A DNA stretch of 64,000 bases from NCBI GenBank assembly GCA_965222065.1, contig OZ244933.1, forward strand, positions 1,922,001-1,986,000, written 5' to 3'. Below, piece by piece: positions 15,908 to 25,107 of the stretch (the first letter of the stretch is position 1; the number at the start of each line of letters is the position of its first letter). The position numbers were made by a program, and so were the translations under genes. The DNA is from GM7GCV1 sp965222065. GTDB taxonomy: Bacteria; Pseudomonadota; Gammaproteobacteria; Pseudomonadales; GM7GCV1. Under the pieces are notes generated by a model that was not told the DNA's origin, ran no database searches, and saw nothing but the letters and a program-made list of their open reading frames with translations.

Positions 15908-17611
15908 TTAAGAATTCACTAAAGTCATTCCTTTCCAGCCATCCTTAAGATGTGAAATGTCTAGCCCTTTAAAAATCAGCTTTTCCTGTTCCTTGTAATA
16001 GCTAGGCATTAACTTTTCTAGGTGGTGATCTTCATGACGGTGAATATAGCCTGACATATCGATGTCTGAACTTACCTTATGACCTACCATTACTTCGACA
16101 ATTTTTTGATTTAGTGAACAGTATTCGAGAGCTTGAGTTATATAGGTTGGGCGAAAGCTATAAAGAGTCTTTTTCTGCTCTATAAAATCTTCAGGCAAAT
16201 AACCACTTCTGTATCTTTGGTTCCACCACTTACTAGCTTGATCGCTAGCTTTTCTTATTCCTCCAGTGATGCCTCCAAGCATTCTTTTATGCCCCAAGCG
16301 AAACATTTCGGAAACATATTCATCAAATCCAAGTTCAAGAATGGCTGGATGTAAAGGTATTGCTCGTCTAGCTGACTCAGTTTTGATTTCAAGCCCATCT
16401 TCTGGATCATCGGTTATTAGTAAACACTTAACTCCAGCATATTCTTTGACATCAGAAATTCTTGCTTGTACCAATTCACCTGGTCTGGCTCCAGTATAAA
16501 GGCACATGATTGGTAGCCACCAATGAGAAGCAGTTGTTGTTTTTCTTTGGTGATAAGTGCTGTCGCTAACGTAAAGGTCACTGCCAAAGATCGTATTTAG
16601 ATCTTCAATTGTGAAGTCTTTAGTAGGCTGACTATTAGTTTGAATAGTTACCGTATGAAAAGGATTTTGTGATACTAACTCCTTGGCACATAACCATTTA
16701 TAAACAGTCCTAGCAAATCCAAGTTTTTCACTGATTGACCTATTGCTTAAACATTCGGAAGCAGGCAAATCCATATCAATTAACTGCTTAGCATCTAGAC
16801 CTGGATATTTATGTGATCTATGGGTAGGAATTTTCTTTAGGCTATCTCGGAAGTTACAAGCGTCATCATATTTAACTTTATCAACTGGAATATCGCCTAA
16901 GATAAAAACTAAATCTCTAAAAGTAGTTCTATATTCATTTTTTGTAGTTTCTCTAATTGGCCTACCAGCTTCCTTATTGATAAGAAAATCTTCTATTACT
17001 TCCGAAAGCTTAGGTTTGTCTTTATTAGGAGAATTAGAAGATATTACTTTTTGGGGTGAAATCGATAATTGAGAAGATTCATTTTCCATCTCTTGAATTG
17101 AGCTTTTTGCATGTAAACTAATCAGCTCATCAAGTGCTTTGCCCTTTCCTGGAAGTTTGTATCCTATCTCGCCTAAATCAATTTCTAGGCTATTCAAACT
17201 GTTTTCAAAAGCTTCTCTAGCCTCTGCAGTATCTGGTTCAACTTGATATTCAATAGCCTCCCGTAATCCTCGATATGATTTGAGCCAGGCATCTAAATGT
17301 CTTTTGTAGGCATCTATATGCGTAAGGCTAGAAAAGCGGCCTTTTATTGGATCAGGAGGCTGGCTGGAGTAAAGCTGTTTAAGCTCAGCCATAACTTCTT
17401 GGTAATTATCGTCTGTTACTGCTTTCACTTTTTGAATCCATCCTTCGTAGGCTTCTAATTTTCTGACAGCTTCATAGAGATTGTCAGTTTTGAGAGATCT
17501 TAGTATCTCCCTTTGGCCTAGTTTCTTTCTTAGCTTTGTTGGAATCTGCCAGCGAAAGTAATAGATATTGCCGCGTTTTTGTAGCAGTTTTAGTAGCAAA
17601 ATTAGTAGCAA
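15908..17611 (-). CDS. Tyrosine integrase of the island
   Basis: This 567-residue site-specific recombinase opens with a DUF6538-like segment (LLQKRGNIYYFRWQIP), then a core-binding domain (about 200-310) and a catalytic domain. Catalytic residues visible are Arg376 (TGARPGE), Lys410, Arg487 (SFRPT), His511 (VGHK) and nucleophile Tyr522 (SGYIHRH). The usual box II His is Tyr484. The start is a TTG right after an in-frame stop; no ATG is available, so the exact start among TTG codons is uncertain. The first codons overlap iterated TTTGCTACTAA repeats. The gene abuts the tRNA-Leu attachment site and should catalyse integration and excision. Confidence 0.93.
   Translation of the reverse strand: MLLILLLKLLQKRGNIYYFRWQIPTKLRKKLGQREILRSLKTDNLYEAVRKLEAYEGWIQKVKAVTDDNYQEVMAELKQLYSSQPPDPIKGRFSSLTHIDAYKRHLDAWLKSYRGLREAIEYQVEPDTAEAREAFENSLNSLEIDLGEIGYKLPGKGKALDELISLHAKSSIQEMENESSQLSISPQKVISSNSPNKDKPKLSEVIEDFLINKEAGRPIRETTKNEYRTTFRDLVFILGDIPVDKVKYDDACNFRDSLKKIPTHRSHKYPGLDAKQLIDMDLPASECLSNRSISEKLGFARTVYKWLCAKELVSQNPFHTVTIQTNSQPTKDFTIEDLNTIFGSDLYVSDSTYHQRKTTTASHWWLPIMCLYTGARPGELVQARISDVKEYAGVKCLLITDDPEDGLEIKTESARRAIPLHPAILELGFDEYVSEMFRLGHKRMLGGITGGIRKASDQASKWWNQRYRSGYLPEDFIEQKKTLYSFRPTYITQALEYCSLNQKIVEVMVGHKVSSDIDMSGYIHRHEDHHLEKLMPSYYKEQEKLIFKGLDISHLKDGWKGMTLVNS
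17581..17610 (-). repeat. Right-end iterated repeats over integrase start
   Basis: On the minus strand the element TGCTACTAA occurs twice and a third, diverged copy (TGCTACAAA) follows, at about 10-12-base spacing. Bases 17581-17598 are identical to 6953-6970 at the other island end. The repeats overlap the first integrase codons, which suits arm-type sites that also autoregulate the integrase gene. Confidence 0.55.
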
Positions 17612-17695
17612 ACCTCATATCGATAATGATGAGTTTGCTCAGAAAATCAATAAGGTACTGACTTATAAGAGGATTCTTTGTCAGTGGAATTGCTA

Positions 17696-17714
17696 TGGTG
17701 CCCAGGAGAGGACT
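17696..17714 (+). repeat. attR: tRNA-embedded attachment site
   Basis: Second copy of the 19-bp direct repeat at 6800-6818. Insertion kept the tRNA intact because the element carries the same 3' end. Confidence 0.87.
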
Positions 17715-17782
17715 TGAACCTCCACGACCTTGCGGTCACCAGCACCTGAAGCTGGCGCGTCTACCAATTCCGCCACCTGGGC
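17696..17782 (-). tRNA. leuT: tRNA-Leu (anticodon CAG)
   Basis: An 87-base gene with a 7-bp acceptor stem (GCCCAGG/CCTGGGC), a long variable arm typical of tRNA-Leu, the T-loop TTCAAGT, and an encoded CCA. The anticodon stem CCAGC/GCTGG encloses loop TTCAGGT, giving anticodon CAG, which reads CUG. The last 19 bases (17696-17714) are the island attachment site and came with the element on integration. The gene symbol is a generic one. Confidence 0.95.
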
Positions 17783-17926
17783 AAGGTGTCTCGAAGGCCT
17801 GACAACAAGCCCTCGGAAAAGGGACGCGCACTTTACTCAGAGCCTGTTTTTTTGTCAATCGCGGGATAGAAAAAACCCGCGGGAAACGCAAGTAAGCTCA
17901 GGTTGTCCACCAGCGAGTGGCAAGGC

Positions 17927-18403
17927 TTAACTTTTTCCGGACTCCAGCCTGGCACGAGATTCCTGATAGGCCTGGTAGTCGGGTACCTTGGTGATCAGGC
18001 TTCGGTTAAACATGGGGCTGCTCACCAGCAAATCAGCGGTGGCTTCGTTACATGCTACGGGGATGTTCCACACAGCCGCCAGCCGCAGAAGGGCCTTGAC
18101 GTCCGGATCGTGGGGCAGGGGTTCAAAGGGGTCCCAGAAAAAAATCAGGACGTCAATCTTGCCTTCGGCAATGGCCGCCCCAATCTGCTGGTCACCGCCC
18201 ATGGGGCCGGATAAGAATTTGCCAATATCCGTACCCAACTCAGCTTCCATGAGACTGCCTGTTGTCCCCGTGGCAGAAAGCTTGTGCCGGGTGAGAACTT
18301 CCTTGTTCGCCAGTGCCCACGTGAGCAAGTCTTGCTTGCGGTTGTCGTGGGCAATCAGGGCGATGTTTTTTTCAATAGCTATTTCGCGATCTTTGTACTT
18401 CAT
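17927..18403 (-). CDS. mgsA: Methylglyoxal synthase
   Basis: This 158-residue enzyme converts dihydroxyacetone phosphate to methylglyoxal and phosphate, a bypass that relieves phosphosugar stress. The catalytic base is Asp71 in GPMGGDQQIG; His98 in PLPHDPDV and the phosphate-binding GTTG (46-49) are also present. Length is normal. It lies 40 bases downstream of gapA on the same strand, and both act on triose phosphates, so they may be cotranscribed. Confidence 0.96.
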   Translation of the reverse strand: MKYKDREIAIEKNIALIAHDNRKQDLLTWALANKEVLTRHKLSATGTTGSLMEAELGTDIGKFLSGPMGGDQQIGAAIAEGKIDVLIFFWDPFEPLPHDPDVKALLRLAAVWNIPVACNEATADLLVSSPMFNRSLITKVPDYQAYQESRARLESGKS

Positions 18404-18443
18404 GATTTATTAATCACATCAATCGCAAACAGACTGCAGGTGA

Positions 18444-19445
18444 CTAGATTTGACTGGCCAGTACTCCTGCCGTATCGAGCATGCGATTGGAGAAACCCCA
18501 TTCGTTGTCATACCAGCCCAGTACTTTAACCTGTTTGCCGATCACTTTGGTCTGTTTTAAGTCGGCAATAGAGGAGGCAGGGTTATGGTTGAAGTCGATG
18601 CTGACCAGGGGAAGTTCGTTAATTTCCAGCACGCCCTTGTATTTCTCGGCACCGGCTTTCAGTGCAGCGTTAATTTCTTCAACGCTGGTCTCTTTTTTGG
18701 CTTCAAAGGTCAGGTCGAGCAGGGAGACATTGATCACCGGAACGCGAATGGCCAGGCCATCCAACTTGCCGGCAAGTTCCGGAAGCACCAGGCCAACCGC
18801 AGCGGCAGCACCGGTCTTGGTAGGAATCAATGACTGGGTAGCCGAACGTGCCCGGTAAACATCACTGTGGTAAACGTCAGAGAGGTTCTGGTCGTTGGTG
18901 TAGGCATGGACGGTGTTGGCCAGGCCGCACTCAATGCCGACGGCATCATTGAGGGTCGCTGCAATAGGTGCCAGACAGTTCGTGGTACATGACGCATTGG
19001 ACACCACGGTGTGCTCGGGTTTAAGCACATCATGATTGACGCCGTAAACGATGGTGGCATCCACGTTTTTGCCCGGCGCGGAGATCAGTACTTTTTTGGC
19101 GCCCGCTTCAATGTGTGCTGAGGCTGTTTCCTTGCTGGTAAAAATGCCGGTACATTCCATGACCAGGTCAACGCCTTCTGATGCCCAGGGAAGATTGGCA
19201 GGAGAGCGTTCGCTAAAGCACTTAATCTTGTGATTGCCGACCTGGATGGTTTGGCCATCGGTCGAGACATCAAGGCCCAGTGTTCCGTGAACCGAGTCGT
19301 ATTTCAGCAGATGGGCATTCAGAGTGGGATCACCCAGATCGTTAATGGCGACAATTTCGAAATTGGTTTCGTTTTGGCGCTCAAGCCAAGCCCTCAGGAC
19401 ATTTCTTCCGATGCGGCCAAAGCCATTAATGGCTACCTTGGTCAT
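18444..19445 (-). CDS. gapA: Glyceraldehyde-3-phosphate dehydrogenase
   Basis: This 333-residue enzyme oxidises glyceraldehyde 3-phosphate with NAD in glycolysis or works in reverse in gluconeogenesis. The nucleotide-binding INGFGRIGRN (6-15), catalytic Cys153 in SNASCTTNC, and C-terminal WYDNEWGFSNRM are intact. Asp36 in INDLGD fits NAD specificity. It precedes mgsA in a likely two-gene unit. Confidence 0.97.
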   Translation of the reverse strand: MTKVAINGFGRIGRNVLRAWLERQNETNFEIVAINDLGDPTLNAHLLKYDSVHGTLGLDVSTDGQTIQVGNHKIKCFSERSPANLPWASEGVDLVMECTGIFTSKETASAHIEAGAKKVLISAPGKNVDATIVYGVNHDVLKPEHTVVSNASCTTNCLAPIAATLNDAVGIECGLANTVHAYTNDQNLSDVYHSDVYRARSATQSLIPTKTGAAAAVGLVLPELAGKLDGLAIRVPVINVSLLDLTFEAKKETSVEEINAALKAGAEKYKGVLEINELPLVSIDFNHNPASSIADLKQTKVIGKQVKVLGWYDNEWGFSNRMLDTAGVLASQI

Positions 19446-19589
19446 GTATTACCCTCTAACAGTCTAAAAGCGCAACTATGCTACATTTTCTTTGCGTAAT
19501 TGCAATATAGTTACATAAATGTATGAGATATTCCGCGCATAAAATCGCCATTGCGCCGAATGCCTTACTCACCTAAACTCCCCCCCAAC

Positions 19590-19770
19590 CTGCTTGAGGT
19601 GCCTGAACCGGATACTGCCTTGTATTCGTTGGTCAGGTTAAACGGGAACTGTGGTGATTCTGTGTCAGAAGTTAAGGTAGACACAGCCCAATCCACGGCT
19701 GCCCCCGCAACGGTGATGGACGTTTTCAACTTTTATAGATAGCGCCCTAAGCCCGATACCGGCCTGCAAA
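19590..19770 (+). ncRNA. Cobalamin riboswitch
   Basis: Conserved blocks occur in order: GAGGTGCC at 19595-19602, the GGTTAAACGGGAACTGTGGTG block (about 19636-19655), the B12 box GGCTGCCCCCGCAACGGTGA (about 19697-19716), and AAGCCCGATACCGGCCTG at 19749-19766. It lies about 180 bases upstream of btuB. Binding of adenosylcobalamin would switch off the downstream B12 uptake and salvage genes. Confidence 0.94.
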
Positions 19771-19950
19771 GTAGCGAGCTTGAACTCCCTGTCCTGATAG
19801 GGAGTTCTCCAAGACGAAGCGGAGGGCTTTGTCGTGGGCCGTCACTGTTTTGATATCCCCGCATTTTCCTCCCTCAGTCGCGAACGTCTGGGCCGCATCC
19901 TCATGGGTTTGCTCCGGACAATTGTTGTTTTACGCAATTGAGGAATACTT

Positions 19951-21813
19951 ATGAATAACAATAAATTTAAAGTGGCGTTGACCACTGCCATCTTCTCTTT
20001 ACCTGTCGCTGCACAGGAATCAACTGCAACTCAACCCGAAGGACTGGAAGAGGTGGTCATCACTTCCAGCCGGGTCGAACAACCGCTTCGTGAAGTGGCA
20101 ACCTCAGTCTCCGTGATCACCCGCGAGGACTTGGAGCTTAAGGGTTATACCTCGCTGGCCGATGTGCTCAGAACCCAGACCAGCATTGGCGTAAGTAACC
20201 AGGGGGGCACCGGGGCGGTGACCAGTCTGCGTATCCGCGGTGAAGAAGGCTACCGAACCCTGGTCATGATTGATGGGGTGGATATGTCTGACCCTACTGG
20301 AACCCAGGTTGGTCCGCTGGTCCAGAATCTGGCCAATACCCAGGACATTGAACGTATTGAAATCCTGCGCGGGGCACAAGGCTTCCTTTATGGTGCGGAT
20401 GCTGGTGGAGTCATCAATGTGATTACCCGAAGTGGCACGGAAGGTCTTTCCGGAAATGCGTCCGTAGAGACCGGTGCGGACGGAACCATGAATCTTGGCG
20501 GTAATGTACGCGGGGGCACGGATAACCTGGATTTTTCCCTGGCGGTGACCGATACATCCACAGATGGGTTTAATTCGCGATCGGACGACACGGTTCTGCA
20601 AGATGATGACGGTGCAGAAAATACCAGTATTCATTTTAAGGGTGGCATGAAAATCAGCCCGGACCTGTCGGCGACACTGGTTTACCGGGATATCGACGCG
20701 GTCAGTGAATATGACAGCTGCTATACCGCCACGTCGACACTCTCCAATGACTGCCTGGGCGAAACCAGGCATGAAACTGCCAGGCTCAGCCTGGACTATG
20801 TGACCGGCGTGGTTGGCCACACATTTGCCTATGCTGTCACGGACGTCCAGCGCGATTATTTCACTGAAAATACATTAAGTTACGGCACTGAGGGTAAGAC
20901 CTCCCAGGCGGAGTATGTTGGCAACCTGCAAATTTCGGATAGCCAGCAGTTGGTGTTTGGGTCGGATTACCAGAAGGATGAAATCTCGGCGACCGGCAGC
21001 GAGTCCGACCAGGACCAACTGGGCGTTTTTGCTGAGTATCAAAGCGGGTTTAACGAGGTTGTATTTGTTACCGCGGGTCTGCGCTACGACGATAATTCGG
21101 ATTTTGGCAAGCACATCAGTTACCGGGCTTCTGCTGCCTTCGTACAGGATTTGGCCTCTGGCGACAGTATTAAATACCGAGCCACCTACGGCACCGGCTT
21201 TCGGGCGCCCAGTCTCAGTGAAGTTGCCTACAACGCAGGCCCCTTTGGCAATGGTGTTTCCCTGAAAGAAGAAACTAGCAGGGGATATGACCTGGGTGTG
21301 GATTACCTGATGCAAAATGGAGCGGAAATTCAGGTGACTTACTTCGATCAGGAAATTGATAACGAAATCTATTTTGATCTGGTGACCTTTGGCGGCTATC
21401 TGCAAACCGGGGACCGGTCGACTTCCCGGGGTGTGGAAACCGCTGTTGAGTACCCGGTCAGCTCGCAAGTAAGCCTGATTGCCAATCACACCTATAACAA
21501 GACAGAAGACAGCACAGGAGACATTCGGGTGCGTCGCCCCAGGCATTTGGCCAACCTGGGAGTAGAGTTTGCGCTGCTGGACGCGCGCCTGAATATCCTT
21601 GCCAATGTGCGTGTGGCGCGCGATGCCGTGGATAATGGATCCGTGCCGCTGGATGACTACGAAGTGATTGATCTCAGTGCCAATTATCGATTGGCCAATG
21701 GTCTGGAGGCCTTTGGCCGCATTGAAAACCTGGCCGATGAAGACTACGAGGAGGTGACGGGTTATAACACCCGCGATCGTTCGTTTTATGCGGGTATGCG
21801 CTACCGCTTCTAG
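19951..21813 (+). CDS. btuB: TonB-dependent vitamin B12 receptor
   Basis: This 620-residue outer-membrane protein has a signal peptide (1-21, ending PVAAQ), a TonB box (EEVVITSSR, 33-41), a plug domain (about 45-150) and a 22-strand barrel ending in the terminal Phe (RYRF). BtuB brings cobalamin across the outer membrane using TonB energy. The riboswitch upstream and btuC/D/F downstream support substrate B12. Many paralogues exist, but the context makes this assignment strong. Confidence 0.93.
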   Translation: MNNNKFKVALTTAIFSLPVAAQESTATQPEGLEEVVITSSRVEQPLREVATSVSVITREDLELKGYTSLADVLRTQTSIGVSNQGGTGAVTSLRIRGEEGYRTLVMIDGVDMSDPTGTQVGPLVQNLANTQDIERIEILRGAQGFLYGADAGGVINVITRSGTEGLSGNASVETGADGTMNLGGNVRGGTDNLDFSLAVTDTSTDGFNSRSDDTVLQDDDGAENTSIHFKGGMKISPDLSATLVYRDIDAVSEYDSCYTATSTLSNDCLGETRHETARLSLDYVTGVVGHTFAYAVTDVQRDYFTENTLSYGTEGKTSQAEYVGNLQISDSQQLVFGSDYQKDEISATGSESDQDQLGVFAEYQSGFNEVVFVTAGLRYDDNSDFGKHISYRASAAFVQDLASGDSIKYRATYGTGFRAPSLSEVAYNAGPFGNGVSLKEETSRGYDLGVDYLMQNGAEIQVTYFDQEIDNEIYFDLVTFGGYLQTGDRSTSRGVETAVEYPVSSQVSLIANHTYNKTEDSTGDIRVRRPRHLANLGVEFALLDARLNILANVRVARDAVDNGSVPLDDYEVIDLSANYRLANGLEAFGRIENLADEDYEEVTGYNTRDRSFYAGMRYRF

Positions 21814-21967
21814 GACCAGCTAGCTAATTCGCTATGGCGTCGTTAAATTTGACCTCAGAATGCTCATTTATTTTTTATAAAATCCGCTTCTTTGATCAAA
21901 TTTGCCTGGCCATCCCTTCAACGCTAACGCTGGTCTATTCATATAGATTCTTCGGATACTGAACAGA

Positions 21968-22567
21968 ATGGATAAAAACCAAAAACACAAACAGGCCATG
22001 CAAAAACAGAAGGCCCGGGTCGATGCCCATATTGAAGCGGCGGATGTGGACCGGGGCGTTCTGGTATTGCTCACAGGAAATGGCAAGGGCAAGAGCAGTT
22101 CGGCGTTCGGGATGGTCATGCGCGCACTGGGCTATGGACACAAGGTTGGTGTGGTGCAATTTATCAAGGGCCAGCAGCTTTCGGGTGAGGAGATCTATCT
22201 CAAGGAGCATTGCCCGCAGGTAAGTTTTTACCAGATGGGAACAGGGTTCACCTGGAACACCCAGGACCGAACGTCAGATATTGAGGCGGCCGAACGCACC
22301 TGGGCGCAGGCCGCGCCGATGCTTGGCGACCCGTCCTATGACCTGGTGGTGCTCGACGAGATTACCTACATGATTGCCTACAAGTACCTGGACGAAAACA
22401 TGATCCTGGACGCGCTTAAAAACCGTCCGGAACACCAGAGCGTGGTGGTCACCGGGCGCGGCGGTGGTTCGGCACTTCAGGAATTGGCCGATACGGTGTC
22501 GGAAGTCAGGGAAACAAAGCATGCCTTTAAGTCGGGCATCATGGCCAGGAAGGGAGTGGATTATTAG
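21968..22567 (+). CDS. cobO: Cob(I)alamin adenosyltransferase
   Basis: This 199-residue enzyme of the CobA/CobO/BtuR type transfers the adenosyl group from ATP to cob(I)alamin or its precursors. The P-loop is TGNGKGKSSSAFG (36-48), and VVLDEITYMIAY is the Walker-B-like segment. It follows btuB by 154 bases and is followed by cobQ after 10 bases, consistent with B12 salvage. Confidence 0.95.
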   Translation: MDKNQKHKQAMQKQKARVDAHIEAADVDRGVLVLLTGNGKGKSSSAFGMVMRALGYGHKVGVVQFIKGQQLSGEEIYLKEHCPQVSFYQMGTGFTWNTQDRTSDIEAAERTWAQAAPMLGDPSYDLVVLDEITYMIAYKYLDENMILDALKNRPEHQSVVVTGRGGGSALQELADTVSEVRETKHAFKSGIMARKGVDY

Positions 22568-22577
22568 CCGCGCGCTG

Positions 22578-24077
22578 ATGGTTCAGGGCACCACATCCGA
22601 TGCTGGCAAGACCACATTGGTGGCGGCGCTTTGCCGCGTTTTTGCACGCCAGGGGGTAAGGGTTGCGCCTTTTAAACCCCAGAATATGGCGCTAAACAGT
22701 GCGGTGACCCCGGAAGGTGGTGAAATCGGTCGCTCCCAGGCCTTGCAGGCCCTGGCGGCGAACATCGAGGCGCACACGGATATGAACCCGATTTTGCTCA
22801 AGCCCAACTCGGATACCGGGGCGCAGATTATTGTTCATGGAAAGGCACTAACGACCATGGAGGCCCGCGAGTACCAGGCCTTCAAGGGCAAAGGGCTGGA
22901 ATACGCGCTGGACTCCTATCGTCGACTGTCCGCCAGTTACGAACTGGTATTGGTCGAAGGCGCCGGAAGCCCCGCAGAGATCAACTTGCGGGACAGGGAT
23001 ATTGCCAATATGGGTTTTGCCGAAGCCGTGGATTGTCCGGTGATTCTGGTGGCAGACATTGATCGTGGCGGCGTCTTCGCCCACTTGATAGGAACCCTGT
23101 CTTTGCTGTCTGAGTCTGAACAGCGTCGTGTTGTGGGTTTTGTGATCAATCGATTTCGCGGTGATTTGTCCATTCTGGAGCCCGGGCTGACCTGGCTGGA
23201 AGAAAAAACCGGCAAGCCCGTACTTGGCGTACTTCCCTATTTGTCTAATTTGCGGCTCGACCAGGAAGATGCGATTGATAGCAGTCAGGATCTAGCTGCA
23301 ACAAATGAAGATCCTTCGTCTCTAGGCAGGCTGAAAGTAAAAGTCCCGGTCTTCCCGCGAATCAGCAACCACACGGATTTTGATGGATTGCGAATGCACC
23401 CACAGGTGGACCTGGAGTTTATCGGGGAAGGCGGGGAGCTCTCTGGCGCCGACTTGATCATCCTGCCCGGTTCCAAGAGTGTTCGCGCCGATCTCCAGTG
23501 GCTCAAGAGCCAGGGATTTGTTGAGCAGATTGCGCGGCATCTGCGCTACGGCGGAAAATTGTTGGGTATCTGTGGCGGCTTCCAGATGCTTGGCAACACG
23601 CTCCTGGATCCCCAGGGGATTGAAGGCTCGCCAGGAGAATCAGAAGGAATGGGATTACTGGATATCTCGACAGAGCTGGGGCCGGAAAAAATACTTAAAC
23701 GGGTTTCCGGTGCGCTTGCCTTTGGAGAGGAGGCCCAGCTGGAGGGCTATGAAATCCACTGTGGTCAAACAACGGGCGCTGCACTGAAGAAGCCATTTGC
23801 CCTGGTCGATGGTGAGCAGGATGGTGTGGTCAGCGAGGACGGTAATATCCTGGGCACCTACATTCATGGGTTGTTTGATCAACCGGATGCATTGGGTGCG
23901 CTTTTGCAGTGGGCGGGGTTACAGGACATCGTGAGGCTTCATCGAGCGGCCTTGCGTGAGTCTGAACTAAACCGGCTGGCGGATATGCTGGAAAGCCATA
24001 TGGACTGGACAAAATTTACCCAGGCAACCGGGCTGGATGCCCCGGGGGCTGATCTTTGCTCGGTCTCGGGAGTCTGA
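22578..24077 (+). CDS. cobQ: Cobyric acid synthase
   Basis: This 499-residue enzyme amidates adenosylcobyrinic diamide four times, using glutamine. The N-terminal synthase domain begins MVQGTTSDAGKTT (P-loop-like), and the C-terminal glutaminase has Cys332 (LLGICGGFQML) and His430 (TYIHGLFD). I chose the ATG at 22578; an upstream reading frame inside cobO is a shadow. No other cobalamin-ring genes are in the window, so it is either part of a salvage route or completed elsewhere. Confidence 0.94.
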   Translation: MVQGTTSDAGKTTLVAALCRVFARQGVRVAPFKPQNMALNSAVTPEGGEIGRSQALQALAANIEAHTDMNPILLKPNSDTGAQIIVHGKALTTMEAREYQAFKGKGLEYALDSYRRLSASYELVLVEGAGSPAEINLRDRDIANMGFAEAVDCPVILVADIDRGGVFAHLIGTLSLLSESEQRRVVGFVINRFRGDLSILEPGLTWLEEKTGKPVLGVLPYLSNLRLDQEDAIDSSQDLAATNEDPSSLGRLKVKVPVFPRISNHTDFDGLRMHPQVDLEFIGEGGELSGADLIILPGSKSVRADLQWLKSQGFVEQIARHLRYGGKLLGICGGFQMLGNTLLDPQGIEGSPGESEGMGLLDISTELGPEKILKRVSGALAFGEEAQLEGYEIHCGQTTGAALKKPFALVDGEQDGVVSEDGNILGTYIHGLFDQPDALGALLQWAGLQDIVRLHRAALRESELNRLADMLESHMDWTKFTQATGLDAPGADLCSVSGV

Positions 24078-25107
24078 ATTGCGTTTGCTTGAGGGCAACA
24101 AATTCTGCTGGCTACTGCTAGCCAGCATACTGCCTGTTATGTTGCTGGCCATTGCTGTCGGGCCGGTCGATTTTTCCATGGCGGACCTGTTCAGCGGACA
24201 AAACACCCAGTCGGCGTTGATCCTTTGGGAAATTCGAATCCCGCGCGCATTGCTCTCGGCGCTGGTCGGCGCGGTACTGGCCGTCTCGGGTGCAGTGATG
24301 CAAGGGCTGTTTCGCAACCCATTGGCCGACCCCAGCCTGATTGGGGTCAGTGCCGGAGCCTCCGTGGGCGCCAGCCTGGCCATTCTGACGGGGGGGTATC
24401 TGGCAACGTTTCTGGGCGGATGGCTTTCGGTATCGACCCTCAGTGGCCTTTCATTGATCTCTATTGGCGCGTTTATTGGCGGGGCAGGGGCTGTGATCCT
24501 GGTTTACCGCTTGTCGACGTCGCCCTACCAGGGAACATCCGTTGCCACCATGTTATTGGTCGGCATCGCCATCAGCGCCCTGGCGGCGGCCCTGAATAAC
24601 CTGATGAGTTTTATGGCAAACAATGAAATGTTGCGTCGCATGAGCCTGTGGCAAATGGGCAACCTGGATTTGGCTAACTGGAACCGGGTCTGGCTTTGCG
24701 CAGCGATGCTGGGGCTCTTCCTGCTTTTATTGCGTGGCCAGGCAAACAACCTGAATGCCTTGCTGTTGGGCGAATCTGAAGCGCGTCACCTGGGGGTGAA
24801 TGTGCAGGTAATGAAACGCCGGATTATTCTGCTGTCCGCACTGGGAGTGGGTGTTTCCACGGCACTGGCGGGGACAATCGCCTTTGTCGGATTGATCGTG
24901 CCCCACATGGTTCGTCTGATTTCCGGTCCGGACCATCGCAGCCTGTTGCTGGCCTCCGGGTTGCTCGGTGCCATATTGCTGGTATTGGCTGACCTGCTGG
25001 CGCGCCTGGTTATCGCTCCCGCTGAGTTGCCAGTGGGGGTCATTACCGCATTTTTGGGCGTGCCCTTTTTTATCTACCTGTTGAGGCAAACAAAAAATGC
25101 CCGGTAA
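24037..25107 (+). CDS. btuC: Vitamin B12 ABC transporter permease
   Basis: This 356-residue FecCD-family permease has about ten membrane helices and the family motif GAVMQGLFRNPLADPSLIG (residues 86-104) and GTIAFVGLIVPH near the C-terminus. It forms the inner-membrane channel for cobalamin with BtuD and BtuF. The ATG overlaps cobQ by 41 bases; a TTG at 24079 just after the cobQ stop is an alternative. Confidence 0.93.
   Translation: MPRGLIFARSRESELRLLEGNKFCWLLLASILPVMLLAIAVGPVDFSMADLFSGQNTQSALILWEIRIPRALLSALVGAVLAVSGAVMQGLFRNPLADPSLIGVSAGASVGASLAILTGGYLATFLGGWLSVSTLSGLSLISIGAFIGGAGAVILVYRLSTSPYQGTSVATMLLVGIAISALAAALNNLMSFMANNEMLRRMSLWQMGNLDLANWNRVWLCAAMLGLFLLLLRGQANNLNALLLGESEARHLGVNVQVMKRRIILLSALGVGVSTALAGTIAFVGLIVPHMVRLISGPDHRSLLLASGLLGAILLVLADLLARLVIAPAELPVGVITAFLGVPFFIYLLRQTKNAR

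Larger units (their letters stand above)
6800..17714. mobile_element. Integrative island in tRNA-Leu(CAG)
   Basis: The 19-mer TGGTGCCCAGGAGAGGACT occurs at 6800-6818 and again at 17696-17714. The right copy is the reverse complement of the last 19 bases of the tRNA-Leu gene, including its encoded CCA. A tyrosine integrase gene lies next to the tRNA and points inward, the usual layout for tRNA-targeted islands. The enclosed DNA is clearly more AT-rich than the flanks. Cargo is an NO-sensing phosphorelay operon, a serine recombinase, a polymerase-like protein and a membrane protein. No conjugation genes or phage structural genes are seen, so transfer would need outside help. Confidence 0.88.

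Noticed and set aside
22464..22577. Longer cobQ start inside cobO
   Set aside because: The extra residues do not fit the family; MVQGTTSDAGKTT at 22578 is the normal N-terminus.
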